Below are positions 1-5,448 of a stretch of DNA of 6,774 bases, in pieces. A program made the translations under genes and the position numbers. The DNA lies in the NCBI GenBank assembly GCA_009787485.1, contig WQWP01000119.1, positions 1 to 6,774 of the forward strand, written 5' to 3'. Source of the DNA: Lentimicrobiaceae bacterium (GTDB taxonomy: Bacteria > Bacteroidota > Bacteroidia > Bacteroidales > WCHB1-69). The number at the start of each line of letters is the position of its first letter. The first letter of the stretch is position 1. The notes beneath the pieces were generated by a model. That model had not been told where the DNA came from, searched no databases, and saw nothing but the letters and a program-made list of their open reading frames with translations.

Positions 1-1
1 A

Positions 2-508
2 GTATTTTTTTTGGGATGTTCCTCATCAAATACAATTAGTTTTCAATCAGATAATGAATATAACCAATACATAAAAGAGTATCAAAAATCGGAAATTGAT
101 AGTATTATTCAGCATCATGATTATACAATTATTTTTGGATGGACAGAATGGTGCAAGGCAAGTCATCAAGAACTTAAAAAACACTTAATCTCATTTTTAG
201 CAGAAAAGCCTGATAGTGTTGCTGTTATTTCTATATGTTGTGCTAATGCCGATATATTGGCTAAATTTCTTGAAGAAAATGACTACAAATATCCGGTATA
301 TTTATTGGCAGATTCTTGGGCTGGATTAGACAAAGTGAAGCTAAACAGATGTTTTCATGCGTTATTTAATGGCTATAAATCGGTAAATTATGTTCCTGTA
401 GTGTTACTATGTGATGCTCAAAAAGAAATCTTAAATTGGGATATAACGAATAATTGTTATCATGGAATTGATTATTCTATATGGCAAATAAAAAACAGCT
501 TTTTTTGA
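2..508 (+). CDS. Thioredoxin-fold lipoprotein with single-cysteine CxxS site, 5' partial
   Basis: The reading frame is open to the window's left edge. It begins V-F-F-L-G-C-S-S-S, which is the end of a lipoprotein signal peptide with lipobox FLGC; the true start lies outside the window. The mature part is about 160 residues, so it should be anchored in a membrane facing the periplasm or outside. Counting the lipobox Leu as residue 1, a beta strand (YTIIFGW, 38-44) leads into W47-C48-K49-A50-S51. This is the thioredoxin active-site position, but the second Cys is replaced by Ser. A later VP in YVPVVLLCDAQKEIL fits the cis-proline strand. Extra cysteines occur (the pair in ISICCA, and LLCDA). 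A CxxS site cannot do ordinary dithiol exchange; monothiol, isomerase-like or purely structural roles are possible. It overlaps the next gene by 28 bp, so the two are probably cotranscribed. The thioredoxin fold is fairly sure; the substrate is unknown. Confidence 0.75.
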   Translation, partial: VFFLGCSSSNTISFQSDNEYNQYIKEYQKSEIDSIIQHHDYTIIFGWTEWCKASHQELKKHLISFLAEKPDSVAVISICCANADILAKFLEENDYKYPVYLLADSWAGLDKVKLNRCFHALFNGYKSVNYVPVVLLCDAQKEILNWDITNNCYHGIDYSIWQIKNSFF

Positions 509-996
509 ATCTATTGAGTATTTACTCTAATCTGTTACGGCATAATAGGCTTGCTTACTATGCCGTAACATTTTGTATTCTACTTTGGAGTTGTGGAAAT
601 AATGGTAAGTCAAGGTTATTGGTTTCGGATATTGAAAATCAGTATGCAACTAATGAGATAGAAGAAGAACAAGAAATGACTATACCGGAAATATTATTTG
701 AAAACCTTTCCCATGATTTTGGAAAAGTAATTCAAGGTGAAGAACTGAGTTTTACTTTTTCTTTTCAGAATGTTGGTAAATCAAACTTGCTTATTTATAG
801 TGCGCAACCTTCATGTGGGTGCACATCAGTCATACCTTCAAAAGAGCCCATCAACCCGGGAGGAAAAGGAGAAATTACTATTATTTTTGATTCAAAAGAG
901 AAAAGTGGTGAAATTATTAACCATTTAGTAGTTACTGCAAATACCTATCCGGCTCAAACTGTGCTTACAATAAGTGCAAATGTAGTAAGTCCATAG
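481..996 (+). CDS. DUF1573 domain lipoprotein
   Basis: This 171-residue protein has an N-terminal export signal ending in lipobox LLWSC (Cys38), then a short acidic linker (EIEEEQE) and one DUF1573 domain at about residues 70-170. Family hallmarks are visible: HDFGKVIQGE, F-x-F-x-N-x-G, PSCGCTSVIPSKEPINPGGKGEI with its CGC turn, and a final LTISANV strand. DUF1573 is an Ig-like beta-sandwich common in exported Bacteroidota proteins, with no established biochemical role. The only ATG before the lipobox is at 481, giving a 38-residue signal, long for a lipoprotein. TTG at 514 would give 27 residues and is a plausible alternative. The start overlaps the preceding thioredoxin-like gene by 28 bp in another frame. 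A 12-bp perfect hairpin arm pair lies inside the signal-peptide codons. The gene ends 11 bp from convergent ftcD. Confidence 0.88.
   Translation: MANKKQLFLNLLSIYSNLLRHNRLAYYAVTFCILLWSCGNNGKSRLLVSDIENQYATNEIEEEQEMTIPEILFENLSHDFGKVIQGEELSFTFSFQNVGKSNLLIYSAQPSCGCTSVIPSKEPINPGGKGEITIIFDSKEKSGEIINHLVVTANTYPAQTVLTISANVVSP
533..574 (+). terminator. Hairpin plus T-run inside DUF1573 signal-peptide codons
   Basis: The left arm TGTTACGGCATA (533-544) and right arm TATGCCGTAACA (559-570) are perfect 12-bp reverse complements. After one A/C mismatch, four more pairs form (TAGG with the facing CTTA, including one G-U), leaving a CTTG loop. TTTT follows at once (571-574), then GTATT. This has the form of an intrinsic terminator on the + strand, 25 bp past the stop of the thioredoxin-like gene. 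However, it lies inside the open frame of the DUF1573 gene, over codons for its signal peptide. It may be a leaky terminator or attenuator lowering DUF1573 expression, an mRNA structure gating translation, or a DNA operator. The structure is seen directly; the function is inferred. Confidence 0.5.
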
Positions 997-1007
997 TTCA
1001 TAAAAAA

Positions 1008-2705
1008 TTACCCTATCACTTTCTCCACCCGCTGCAACAACTCCGTTTCCCTCGCCACCGCCTTATTCACAACCCCTTTCGCCTTCCCCACCATATCATC
1101 TGCATACTCCTTATCCTCCAACCCGGCAGCATTAATCCGCACATTCAAATAAGCCCCAATCACCGCGGCTTTCGCGCAAAGCACCCCCACACCGGCATCG
1201 GTTACAGAGTTAGGATTCCCTTTTTCAATCATAGCTTCGCAAAGATCAAACACTTCGTAGGCGCGCTGCACCGTTCTGAAAGGAATTTCGATAGCATATT
1301 TGGTGGCTTCTTCCATCGCTTTTTTGCGTGCTGTTTTTTCTTCATCTGTTCCGTTTGGTAATCCCATCGCATTCATTATCAGATTAAAAGAATGAGTGTC
1401 TTCATCCACTAACCAAAGCAGCTCATCTTTCAATTTTTGTCCTTGCACAGCGTAATCGGAAAACTCTTCCCAGCGCTCATCCCAGCCGGGCTTGTGAGAA
1501 GACAGGTTTGCCACCATAGTACCCAGCGCCGCGCCCAACGCGCCCATGTAGGCAGCAATAGAGCCGCCGCCCGGAGCCGGACTTTCGGAAGCAGTTTCGT
1601 TGGCAAAACCTGCGCAGGTCATATCCATCAACTTTTTAGCAGATTGGTCTTTTTCTAACAGATATTCAATCACTTTTTCTGCCGGATCGAAGGGCTTCAA
1701 ATCGTCTAATCCCATGGATTTTACGGCGATTTTCATCACTTCTTTTTCGTCAATGCCCAATGAACGTTGTTGTTTCTTTAAGAAATAGTATCCGGCGTCT
1801 AATAACGCTTTTTTAGGCACAAGTCCTACAATTTCCGTGCCGGTAACGCGAATGCCGCGCTGCTCGGCTTTTGCTTTTATCTCTTCAAAAGCAACATGTA
1901 ACGGTGTAGCAGAAGTATTGGTAATATTCATGGAAACTTGCGCAACTCCATATTCATCAATATACCAGCCAATTGCCTTGGTGCCTTTTAAAGTGCCCGG
2001 AATCATAATGTTGTTTCCGCGCTCATCTTTCATAATTTTTCCGGTAATGGGGTTGCCCTCTCTTTTCGGGCGTCCCATTTCGCGCACATCAAATGCGATG
2101 GCGTTGGCGCGGCGGGTGGAGGTGGTATTCAGATTGAAGTTCACGGCAATTAAAAAATCGCGTGCACTGATCGCAGTAGCGCCGCTTTTTGCCACCGATT
2201 CGTTAAATTGGGCGGGACCGAAGTCGGGTTTCCACTCGGCATCTGCCAATTTTTCTTTCAGCCCTTCGTATTCACCACGACGAACATTTGCCAAATTTCT
2301 GCGTTTTTCTTCAGAAGCTGCGTTTTCGTAGCAATAGATAGGGATGTCTAACGCGTCCCCTACCATTTTGGCTAATTTACGTGCATATTTTGCCGTTTCT
2401 TCCATCGTGATGTTGGATACCGGCACCAACGGGCACACGTCGGTAGCTCCAAATCGCGGGTGGTCGCCGTGATGTTGGCGCATATCAATCAATTCCTGCG
2501 CTTTTTTGATGACTTTAAAGGCGGTTTCCACCACTTCATCGGGCGTGCCTACGAAAGTAACTACCGTTCTGTTGGTAGAATACCCGGGATCAACATCCAA
2601 AAGCTTCACGCCTTCCGATTTTTCAATTACATCTGTTATCTGTTTGATAATCTCTAAATTACGTCCTTCGCTAAAGTTAGGAACACATTCAATTAATTGT
2701 TTCAT
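1008..2705 (-). CDS. ftcD: Bifunctional glutamate formimidoyltransferase / formimidoyl-THF cyclodeaminase
   Basis: This cytoplasmic enzyme moves the formimino group of N-formimino-L-glutamate to tetrahydrofolate (EC 2.1.2.5), then releases ammonia to give 5,10-methenyl-THF (EC 4.3.1.4). It is the last step of one histidine-degradation route and feeds one-carbon metabolism. The protein has 565 residues against about 541 in mammals. The N-terminal transferase domain (1-180) begins IECVPNFSEG and holds HHGDHPRFGATD (78-89). His82 matches the number and context of the catalytic His of the pig enzyme. The second transferase domain runs to about 330 (RDFLIAVNFNLNT, 182-193). After a linker, the cyclodeaminase domain (355-565) shows ESPAPGGGSIAA (374-385) and GNPNSVTDAGVG (496-507). 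Both halves look complete and intact. It starts with ATG behind an AT-rich leader containing two palindromes. No hutH, hutU or hutI is adjacent within the window; it appears monocistronic, convergent with the DUF1573 gene. Confidence 0.96.
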   Translation of the reverse strand: MKQLIECVPNFSEGRNLEIIKQITDVIEKSEGVKLLDVDPGYSTNRTVVTFVGTPDEVVETAFKVIKKAQELIDMRQHHGDHPRFGATDVCPLVPVSNITMEETAKYARKLAKMVGDALDIPIYCYENAASEEKRRNLANVRRGEYEGLKEKLADAEWKPDFGPAQFNESVAKSGATAISARDFLIAVNFNLNTTSTRRANAIAFDVREMGRPKREGNPITGKIMKDERGNNIMIPGTLKGTKAIGWYIDEYGVAQVSMNITNTSATPLHVAFEEIKAKAEQRGIRVTGTEIVGLVPKKALLDAGYYFLKKQQRSLGIDEKEVMKIAVKSMGLDDLKPFDPAEKVIEYLLEKDQSAKKLMDMTCAGFANETASESPAPGGGSIAAYMGALGAALGTMVANLSSHKPGWDERWEEFSDYAVQGQKLKDELLWLVDEDTHSFNLIMNAMGLPNGTDEEKTARKKAMEEATKYAIEIPFRTVQRAYEVFDLCEAMIEKGNPNSVTDAGVGVLCAKAAVIGAYLNVRINAAGLEDKEYADDMVGKAKGVVNKAVARETELLQRVEKVIG

Positions 2706-2709
2706 ATTT

Positions 2710-2723
2710 GCATAAATTTATGC
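2710..2723. promoter_or_regulatory. 14-bp perfect palindrome just upstream of ftcD start
   Basis: GCATAAATTTATGC is an exact palindrome ending 4 bp before the ftcD ATG. In the mRNA it would fall in the ribosome-binding region; in DNA it could be an operator for a dimeric regulator. AT-rich leaders produce palindromes by chance, but this one has GC ends. Function is inferred only. Confidence 0.35.
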
Positions 2724-2734
2724 GGCAAAGAAAC

Positions 2735-2748
2735 ATCAAAATTTTGAT
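2735..2748. promoter_or_regulatory. Second 14-bp perfect palindrome in the ftcD leader
   Basis: ATCAAAATTTTGAT is an exact palindrome whose centre lies 25 bp upstream of the centre of the first one. Its half-site differs from the first (ATCAAAA against GCATAAA), so the two are not copies of one operator. The position suits a regulator site near the ftcD promoter, but chance in AT-rich DNA is possible. Confidence 0.3.
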
Positions 2749-2826
2749 TTTATAGTATGTTTTTTAACAATCGAATGATAAATATGATACTTTCGCGTTT
2801 GATTTAAAACGAATAAAAATAATGGT

Positions 2827-3288
2827 ATGAATTGCAACAAAAAATTAAATTTAACACATTCAACATCCAACGCTCCATGGTGGCGTATGGGATTAATTTT
2901 AGCGCTCATTGTTACTATAGGAGTTATCAATTTGGGCTGTAAGGATAATGAAGAAGAAGATGATAGCGAGTATTATGTTAAGTATGAATTAAATAGCACT
3001 GCCGATTTTCATGTAGGAGGTACACTTAATGTAACTATCAATAAAGAAGATAATAAGACCATGACCGAAAGCATTAATACGCACACACCATGGGAAACTA
3101 TAATTGGACCTGTAAAAAAAGGATTTAATGCAACACTAAGCGCCCGCCATGAAGATGGGGCAGCGCGTTTGAGAATATTTACCCAAATATCTGTAAGCAA
3201 AGATGGCGCTCCGTTTATTTTAAGAAAAATAGATGATAATGAAGTCCCTAGAAATGCTGTTCAAATAAATTATACGATCAATTTTTGA
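2827..3288 (+). CDS. Small surface-type lipoprotein of unknown function
   Basis: The protein has 153 residues. The N-terminus has two Lys and an Arg (K5, K6, R20), then a hydrophobic stretch (LILALIVTIGVI, 23-34) and lipobox NLGC with Cys38. The following residues, K-D-N-E-E-E-D-D, match the known Bacteroidota lipoprotein export signal (Lys then acidic residues right after Cys), which sends lipoproteins to the outer face of the outer membrane. The mature part of about 115 residues alternates short polar and hydrophobic stretches, consistent with a small beta-sandwich. An aromatic-rich THTPWETIIGPVKKG segment is mid-domain and the end is VQINYTINF. The pattern faintly recalls MmpS-like accessory proteins, but I do not recognise the family. 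ATG at 2827 is chosen over ATG at 2887 because the latter leaves no positive charge before the hydrophobic core. It is divergent from ftcD and its stop lies 22 bp from the convergent transglycosylase stop. Confidence 0.75.
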   Translation: MNCNKKLNLTHSTSNAPWWRMGLILALIVTIGVINLGCKDNEEEDDSEYYVKYELNSTADFHVGGTLNVTINKEDNKTMTESINTHTPWETIIGPVKKGFNATLSARHEDGAARLRIFTQISVSKDGAPFILRKIDDNEVPRNAVQINYTINF

Positions 3289-3310
3289 TGGTAATTTTTG
3301 TATTCGAAAG

Positions 3311-4153
3311 CTAATCCACCGGCACTTTAATTGTATAACTTTTTCCCCCATGCACCAGAAGTTTTGTGCTTCGCAACCAAGGATTTAGCTCTTTAATTTG
3401 TCTATATAAAATATTGTTTTTAGTGCAATAAGTTCTCAAATCCTCAATACTCTTTACAACAATCAACTCTTTGTAATGAATGGGTTTGTAAAATTCATGA
3501 TCCGCAATCTGAATGTTATACAACTCTTGGTTTTCAAATATTAATTTATAAGCTACACAACGATTTACATAGCGCGAAGTTTCCTGATTTAAAAACAGAT
3601 CCCAATAACTATCAACCTGTTGTTCGTTCATGTTTTTTAAAAGCCCGTTTTCTCCCATGTTGTACGCGGCGGCGGCTAACGACCAGCTTCCAAATTGGTT
3701 TTTAAGTTTCTTTAAATAGACACAGGCTGCGCGTGTTGCTTTTTCCAAATGGTAACGTTCATCTACATGTTCGTTAATTTCAAGTCCGTAGCTTTTGCCG
3801 GTGGCTTCCATAAATTGCCAGAAGCCTGCTGCTTTTGCCGGCGAAACCACATTTTCTAAATTACTCTCGGCAATGCACAAATATTTTAGGTCATCGGGAA
3901 CGTTTTCTTCTTTTAATATTTTTTCGATGACGGGGAAAAAGCGGGTGGAGCGTTTGAGGGTTTGTAAAGTTCGGGAATGTTGGTAGCATTGGATCGTGAG
4001 TTCGCGGTCTAAGCCTTCTTTTACCCAGTATAAATGGAGAGGTACTTTTTCTCCGCAGAAATCAATTTGGTCGGGTAGGGGAGGGGATACCAATGGGTTT
4101 CCAAATCCGCAAATAATTAATCCTAAGATGATGGTGATGATTTTTAATTTCAT
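3311..4153 (-). CDS. Secreted lytic transglycosylase (SLT/MltD-like) with degenerate LysM-like tail
   Basis: The enzyme should cut the MurNAc-GlcNAc bond of peptidoglycan in the periplasm, forming 1,6-anhydro ends. The protein has 280 residues. Residues 1-18 form a signal peptide (MKLKIITIILGLIICGFG); Cys15 is not in a good lipobox because Ile precedes it, so it is probably soluble. The SLT domain covers about 72-200. Catalytic Glu96 sits in LCIAESNLENVVSPAKAAGFWQ, with the family's ES and A-G-x-W-Q-F motifs, and AAYNMGENGL (162-171) is the second conserved block. The last 55 residues (IVVKSIEDLRTYCTKNNILYRQIKELNPWL) resemble one LysM repeat with a loose fit. MltD-type enzymes are often longer with clear LysM repeats, so this is a short version. 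It is 76 bp downstream of the transketolase gene on the same strand, possibly cotranscribed, although the gap carries repeats. Confidence 0.9.
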   Translation of the reverse strand: MKLKIITIILGLIICGFGNPLVSPPLPDQIDFCGEKVPLHLYWVKEGLDRELTIQCYQHSRTLQTLKRSTRFFPVIEKILKEENVPDDLKYLCIAESNLENVVSPAKAAGFWQFMEATGKSYGLEINEHVDERYHLEKATRAACVYLKKLKNQFGSWSLAAAAYNMGENGLLKNMNEQQVDSYWDLFLNQETSRYVNRCVAYKLIFENQELYNIQIADHEFYKPIHYKELIVVKSIEDLRTYCTKNNILYRQIKELNPWLRSTKLLVHGGKSYTIKVPVD

Positions 4154-4160
4154 TTTTTTA

Positions 4161-4198
4161 GCACGCAGATGACGCGGATTTAATGGATTGACGCAGAT
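4161..4198. repeat. Three ACGC(A/G)GAT units in the transglycosylase-transketolase gap
   Basis: ACGCAGAT occurs at 4163-4170, ACGCGGAT at 4172-4179 and ACGCAGAT again at 4191-4198, all in the same direction. The first two are 9 bp apart and the third 19 bp further, with a TTTAATGGATTG filler. The GC-rich units stand out from AT-rich surroundings. From memory, runs of this kind (ATCTGCGT with TCAT or AATCC fillers on the other strand) are dispersed between genes in environmental Bacteroidota genomes; I cannot verify that here. The block lies directly upstream of the transglycosylase start, so it may be transcribed into its leader. Confidence 0.6.
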
Positions 4199-4200
4199 TT

Positions 4201-4234
4201 TTAACTTTAAACTTTAAATCTTTAAATTTTTAAA
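4201..4234. repeat. AT-rich heptad-like repeat at the transketolase 3' end
   Basis: The stretch reads as drifting heptads of the type AAACTTT, AAATCTTT, AAATTTTT after an initial AACTTT. It overlaps the transketolase stop codon by a few bases. Its - strand reading TTTAAAAATTTAAAGATTTAA (4234 to 4214, 21 positions with one extra A) almost matches the + strand at 5216-5235, so a near-identical AT element flanks the transketolase gene in inverted orientation. Low complexity limits the weight of this. Confidence 0.45.
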
Positions 4235-5174
4235 TTCTTCCCAGTACTTTTTTTACCGCAAGTACAACATGTGCTGCGTCCAAGCCGTATTTTTGCATTA
4301 ATTGTTCCGGTGTTCCCGATTCGCCGAAGTGGTCGTTTACGGCTACCATTTCCATTGGGGTGGGAAGTTCGCGGGCTAATAGTTGGGCAATGGAGTCGCC
4401 TAAGCCGCCGTTTCTCAAATGCTCTTCTGCGGTAACCACGCATTTGGTTTTGCGGATGCTCTTTAAAATGGCTGCTTCATCCAAAGGCTTTATGGTGTGG
4501 ATATTGATGACTTCTGCATCAATGTTCTTTTCTTTCAATTGTTCCGCTGCTACTAAGGCTTCCCAAACCAAATGGCCGGTTGCGATGATCGTTACGTCGG
4601 TACCTTCTTTTAAGAGCTGTGCTTTGCCAATTTCAAAGGGTTGGTTTTCAGGGGTAAAATTTGGCACTACGGGGCGGCCGAAACGTAAATACACCGGTCC
4701 CACATGTTTGGCAATAGCCAACGTTGCCGCTTTGGTTTGGTTAAAATCGCAAGTGTTGATGACGGTCATGTTGGGCAACATCTTCATCAGCCCGATGTCT
4801 TCCAATATTTGGTGTGTGGCGCCATCTTCGCCCACCGTGATGCCGGCGTGCGAGGCGATAATCTTCACATTAAGATTCGAGTAGGCAACCACCATGCGGA
4901 TTTGGTCATAAACCCTTCCGGTAACGAACACGGCAAAAGAGCCGCAAAACGGAATCTTCCCGCTTAGCGCCAAGCCGGCAGAGATGCCGAGCATGTTGGC
5001 TTCTGCAATGCCCGTTTGGATAAAACGTTCAGGAAACTCTTTCTTAAAAGCATCCATTTTTAAACTGCCTGTTAAATCGGCACATAAAGCAAATACATCA
5101 GGGTTTTCCTTGCCGATTTGCAGCAGGGCTTCTCCGAATCCGGAGCGGGTGTCTTTGAAATTGAGAGGGGTCAT
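4230..5174 (-). CDS. Transketolase, C-terminal half (split-type subunit)
   Basis: Transketolase moves two-carbon ketol units between sugar phosphates in the pentose phosphate pathway and uses thiamine diphosphate. This 314-residue protein is only the C-terminal half. Its pyrimidine-binding domain (about 7-170) contains the TPP-activating Glu58 in GIAEANMLGISAGLA, then GSFAVFVTGRVYDQIR (78-93) and SHAGITVGEDGATHQ (108-122). The C-terminal domain (about 190-310) has VTIIATGHLVWEAL and NDHFGESGTPEQL. The N-terminal half that binds the TPP diphosphate is absent here; full-length enzymes are about 650 residues. Split transketolases are well known, usually with the N-half gene just upstream. Here the upstream neighbours on the strand are a 65-aa protein gene and a DNA methyltransferase, so the partner must be elsewhere. 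The protein ends GRI like an intact family member. One 60-base row of the gene is 60% GC, unlike the AT-rich methyltransferase genes. Related two-subunit enzymes are less likely given the SHAGITVGEDG block. Confidence 0.93.
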   Translation of the reverse strand: MTPLNFKDTRSGFGEALLQIGKENPDVFALCADLTGSLKMDAFKKEFPERFIQTGIAEANMLGISAGLALSGKIPFCGSFAVFVTGRVYDQIRMVVAYSNLNVKIIASHAGITVGEDGATHQILEDIGLMKMLPNMTVINTCDFNQTKAATLAIAKHVGPVYLRFGRPVVPNFTPENQPFEIGKAQLLKEGTDVTIIATGHLVWEALVAAEQLKEKNIDAEVINIHTIKPLDEAAILKSIRKTKCVVTAEEHLRNGGLGDSIAQLLARELPTPMEMVAVNDHFGESGTPEQLMQKYGLDAAHVVLAVKKVLGRI

Positions 5175-5205
5175 ATTTAATTACGAATTAAAAATTACGA
5201 ATTAA
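5175..5205. repeat. Direct repeat AATTACGAATTAA upstream of the transketolase start
   Basis: Two identical 13-bp copies, AATTACGAATTAA, occur at 5179-5191 and 5193-5205, 14 bp apart. The first is also the core of a dyad, TTTAATT-ACG-AATTAAA (5176-5192), with 7-bp arms. The block sits directly before the transketolase ATG and would be in its mRNA leader if transcribed from upstream. Runs of this motif occur between genes in Bacteroidota as far as I recall; this is unverified. It could be an operator pair or an intergenic repeat. Confidence 0.5.
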
Positions 5206-5215
5206 GAGGTTAAGG

Positions 5216-5235
5216 TTTAAAAATTTAAGATTTAA
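5216..5235. repeat. AT-rich TTTAAA element, near-inverted copy of the one at 4214-4234
   Basis: TTTAAAAATTTAAGATTTAA matches the - strand of 4214-4234 except for one missing A. It lies between the 65-aa protein gene and transketolase. Together the two copies bracket the transketolase gene. Because the sequence is nearly all A and T, the match may reflect low complexity rather than shared origin. Confidence 0.35.
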
Positions 5236-5250
5236 TGAGTAGTTCGGAGA

Positions 5251-5448
5251 TTAAACTTTAACAGTAGCCAAATGTTCGCCGTATTTTTCAGTGTAAACTT
5301 CTATTTTATAGCCATCATGAAAATTTCTTTTCCAAACTAATTCTGTTATACGAACGAAGTAATTATACCAAAGTCTTTCTCCTAAAATTTCAGGGTTTAA
5401 TTTATTTGTTTTTATGGCACGTTTTATTTTTTCTTCAATTGTTTTCAT
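5251..5448 (-). CDS. Small protein of unknown function coupled to methyltransferase gene
   Basis: This 65-residue soluble protein has no signal peptide or membrane segment. The N-terminal part (MKTIEEKIKRAIKTNKLNPEILGE) is charged and helical in character; the rest (RLWYNYFVRITELVWKRNF, then YKIEVYTEKYGEHLATVKV) is aromatic and strand-like. I do not recognise a family. Its ATG shares one base with the stop of the upstream methyltransferase gene (TAATG on the - strand at 5450-5446), a classic translational-coupling overlap, so the two proteins are probably made together. That suggests a role tied to the modification system, such as a regulator or accessory subunit; this is inference from context only. 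One 60-base row of the gene is 25% GC, as AT-rich as its partner and unlike transketolase downstream. Confidence 0.7.
   Translation of the reverse strand: MKTIEEKIKRAIKTNKLNPEILGERLWYNYFVRITELVWKRNFHDGYKIEVYTEKYGEHLATVKV

Larger units (their letters stand above)
2706..2826. promoter_or_regulatory. Divergent intergenic region between ftcD and a small lipoprotein gene
   Basis: This 121-bp AT-rich gap separates the start codons of two divergently transcribed genes, so both promoters must lie here or inside the flanking genes. On the + strand, TACTTTCG (2788-2795) differs by one base from the Bacteroidota -7 element TAnnTTTG and sits 31 bp before the lipoprotein ATG, but no good -33 TTTG is found at the usual spacing. 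On the - strand, TTTCTTTG (2725-2732) is a one-mismatch candidate for ftcD, also without a good -33 partner. The ftcD-proximal third carries two 14-bp palindromes, listed separately. The regulatory role follows from gene orientation; the exact promoter positions are weak guesses. Confidence 0.45.

Noticed and set aside
997..1007. Possible bidirectional terminator between DUF1573 and ftcD stops
   Set aside because: The gap is only 11 bp with no inverted repeat visible across it.
1437..2715. Several + strand open frames opposite ftcD (for example 1837-2331)
   Set aside because: They lie antisense to a complete, well-conserved enzyme gene, and their translations show no domain logic; they are by-products of ftcD codon use.
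2736..2930. - strand 64-codon frame across the ftcD-lipoprotein gap
   Set aside because: It covers the divergent promoter region and the lipoprotein signal-peptide codons; the translation has no family features.
3009..3200. - strand 63-codon frame opposite the small lipoprotein gene
   Set aside because: The + strand frame has a full lipoprotein signal and acidic export motif; the opposite frame has no features of its own.
4154..4234. Possible short CRISPR-like array in the repeat-rich gap
   Set aside because: Units are 8 bp with unequal 1-bp and 11-bp spacers, with no cas genes; this is a small intergenic repeat, not a CRISPR array.
4222..4443. - strand 73-codon frame overlapping the transketolase 3' end
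   Set aside because: An arginine-rich out-of-frame reading of the transketolase gene; the in-frame protein is clearly the conserved one.
4360..5205. + strand open frames opposite transketolase (4360-4884, 4704-4967, 4984-5205)
   Set aside because: Antisense to a strongly conserved coding region with no recognisable protein features.
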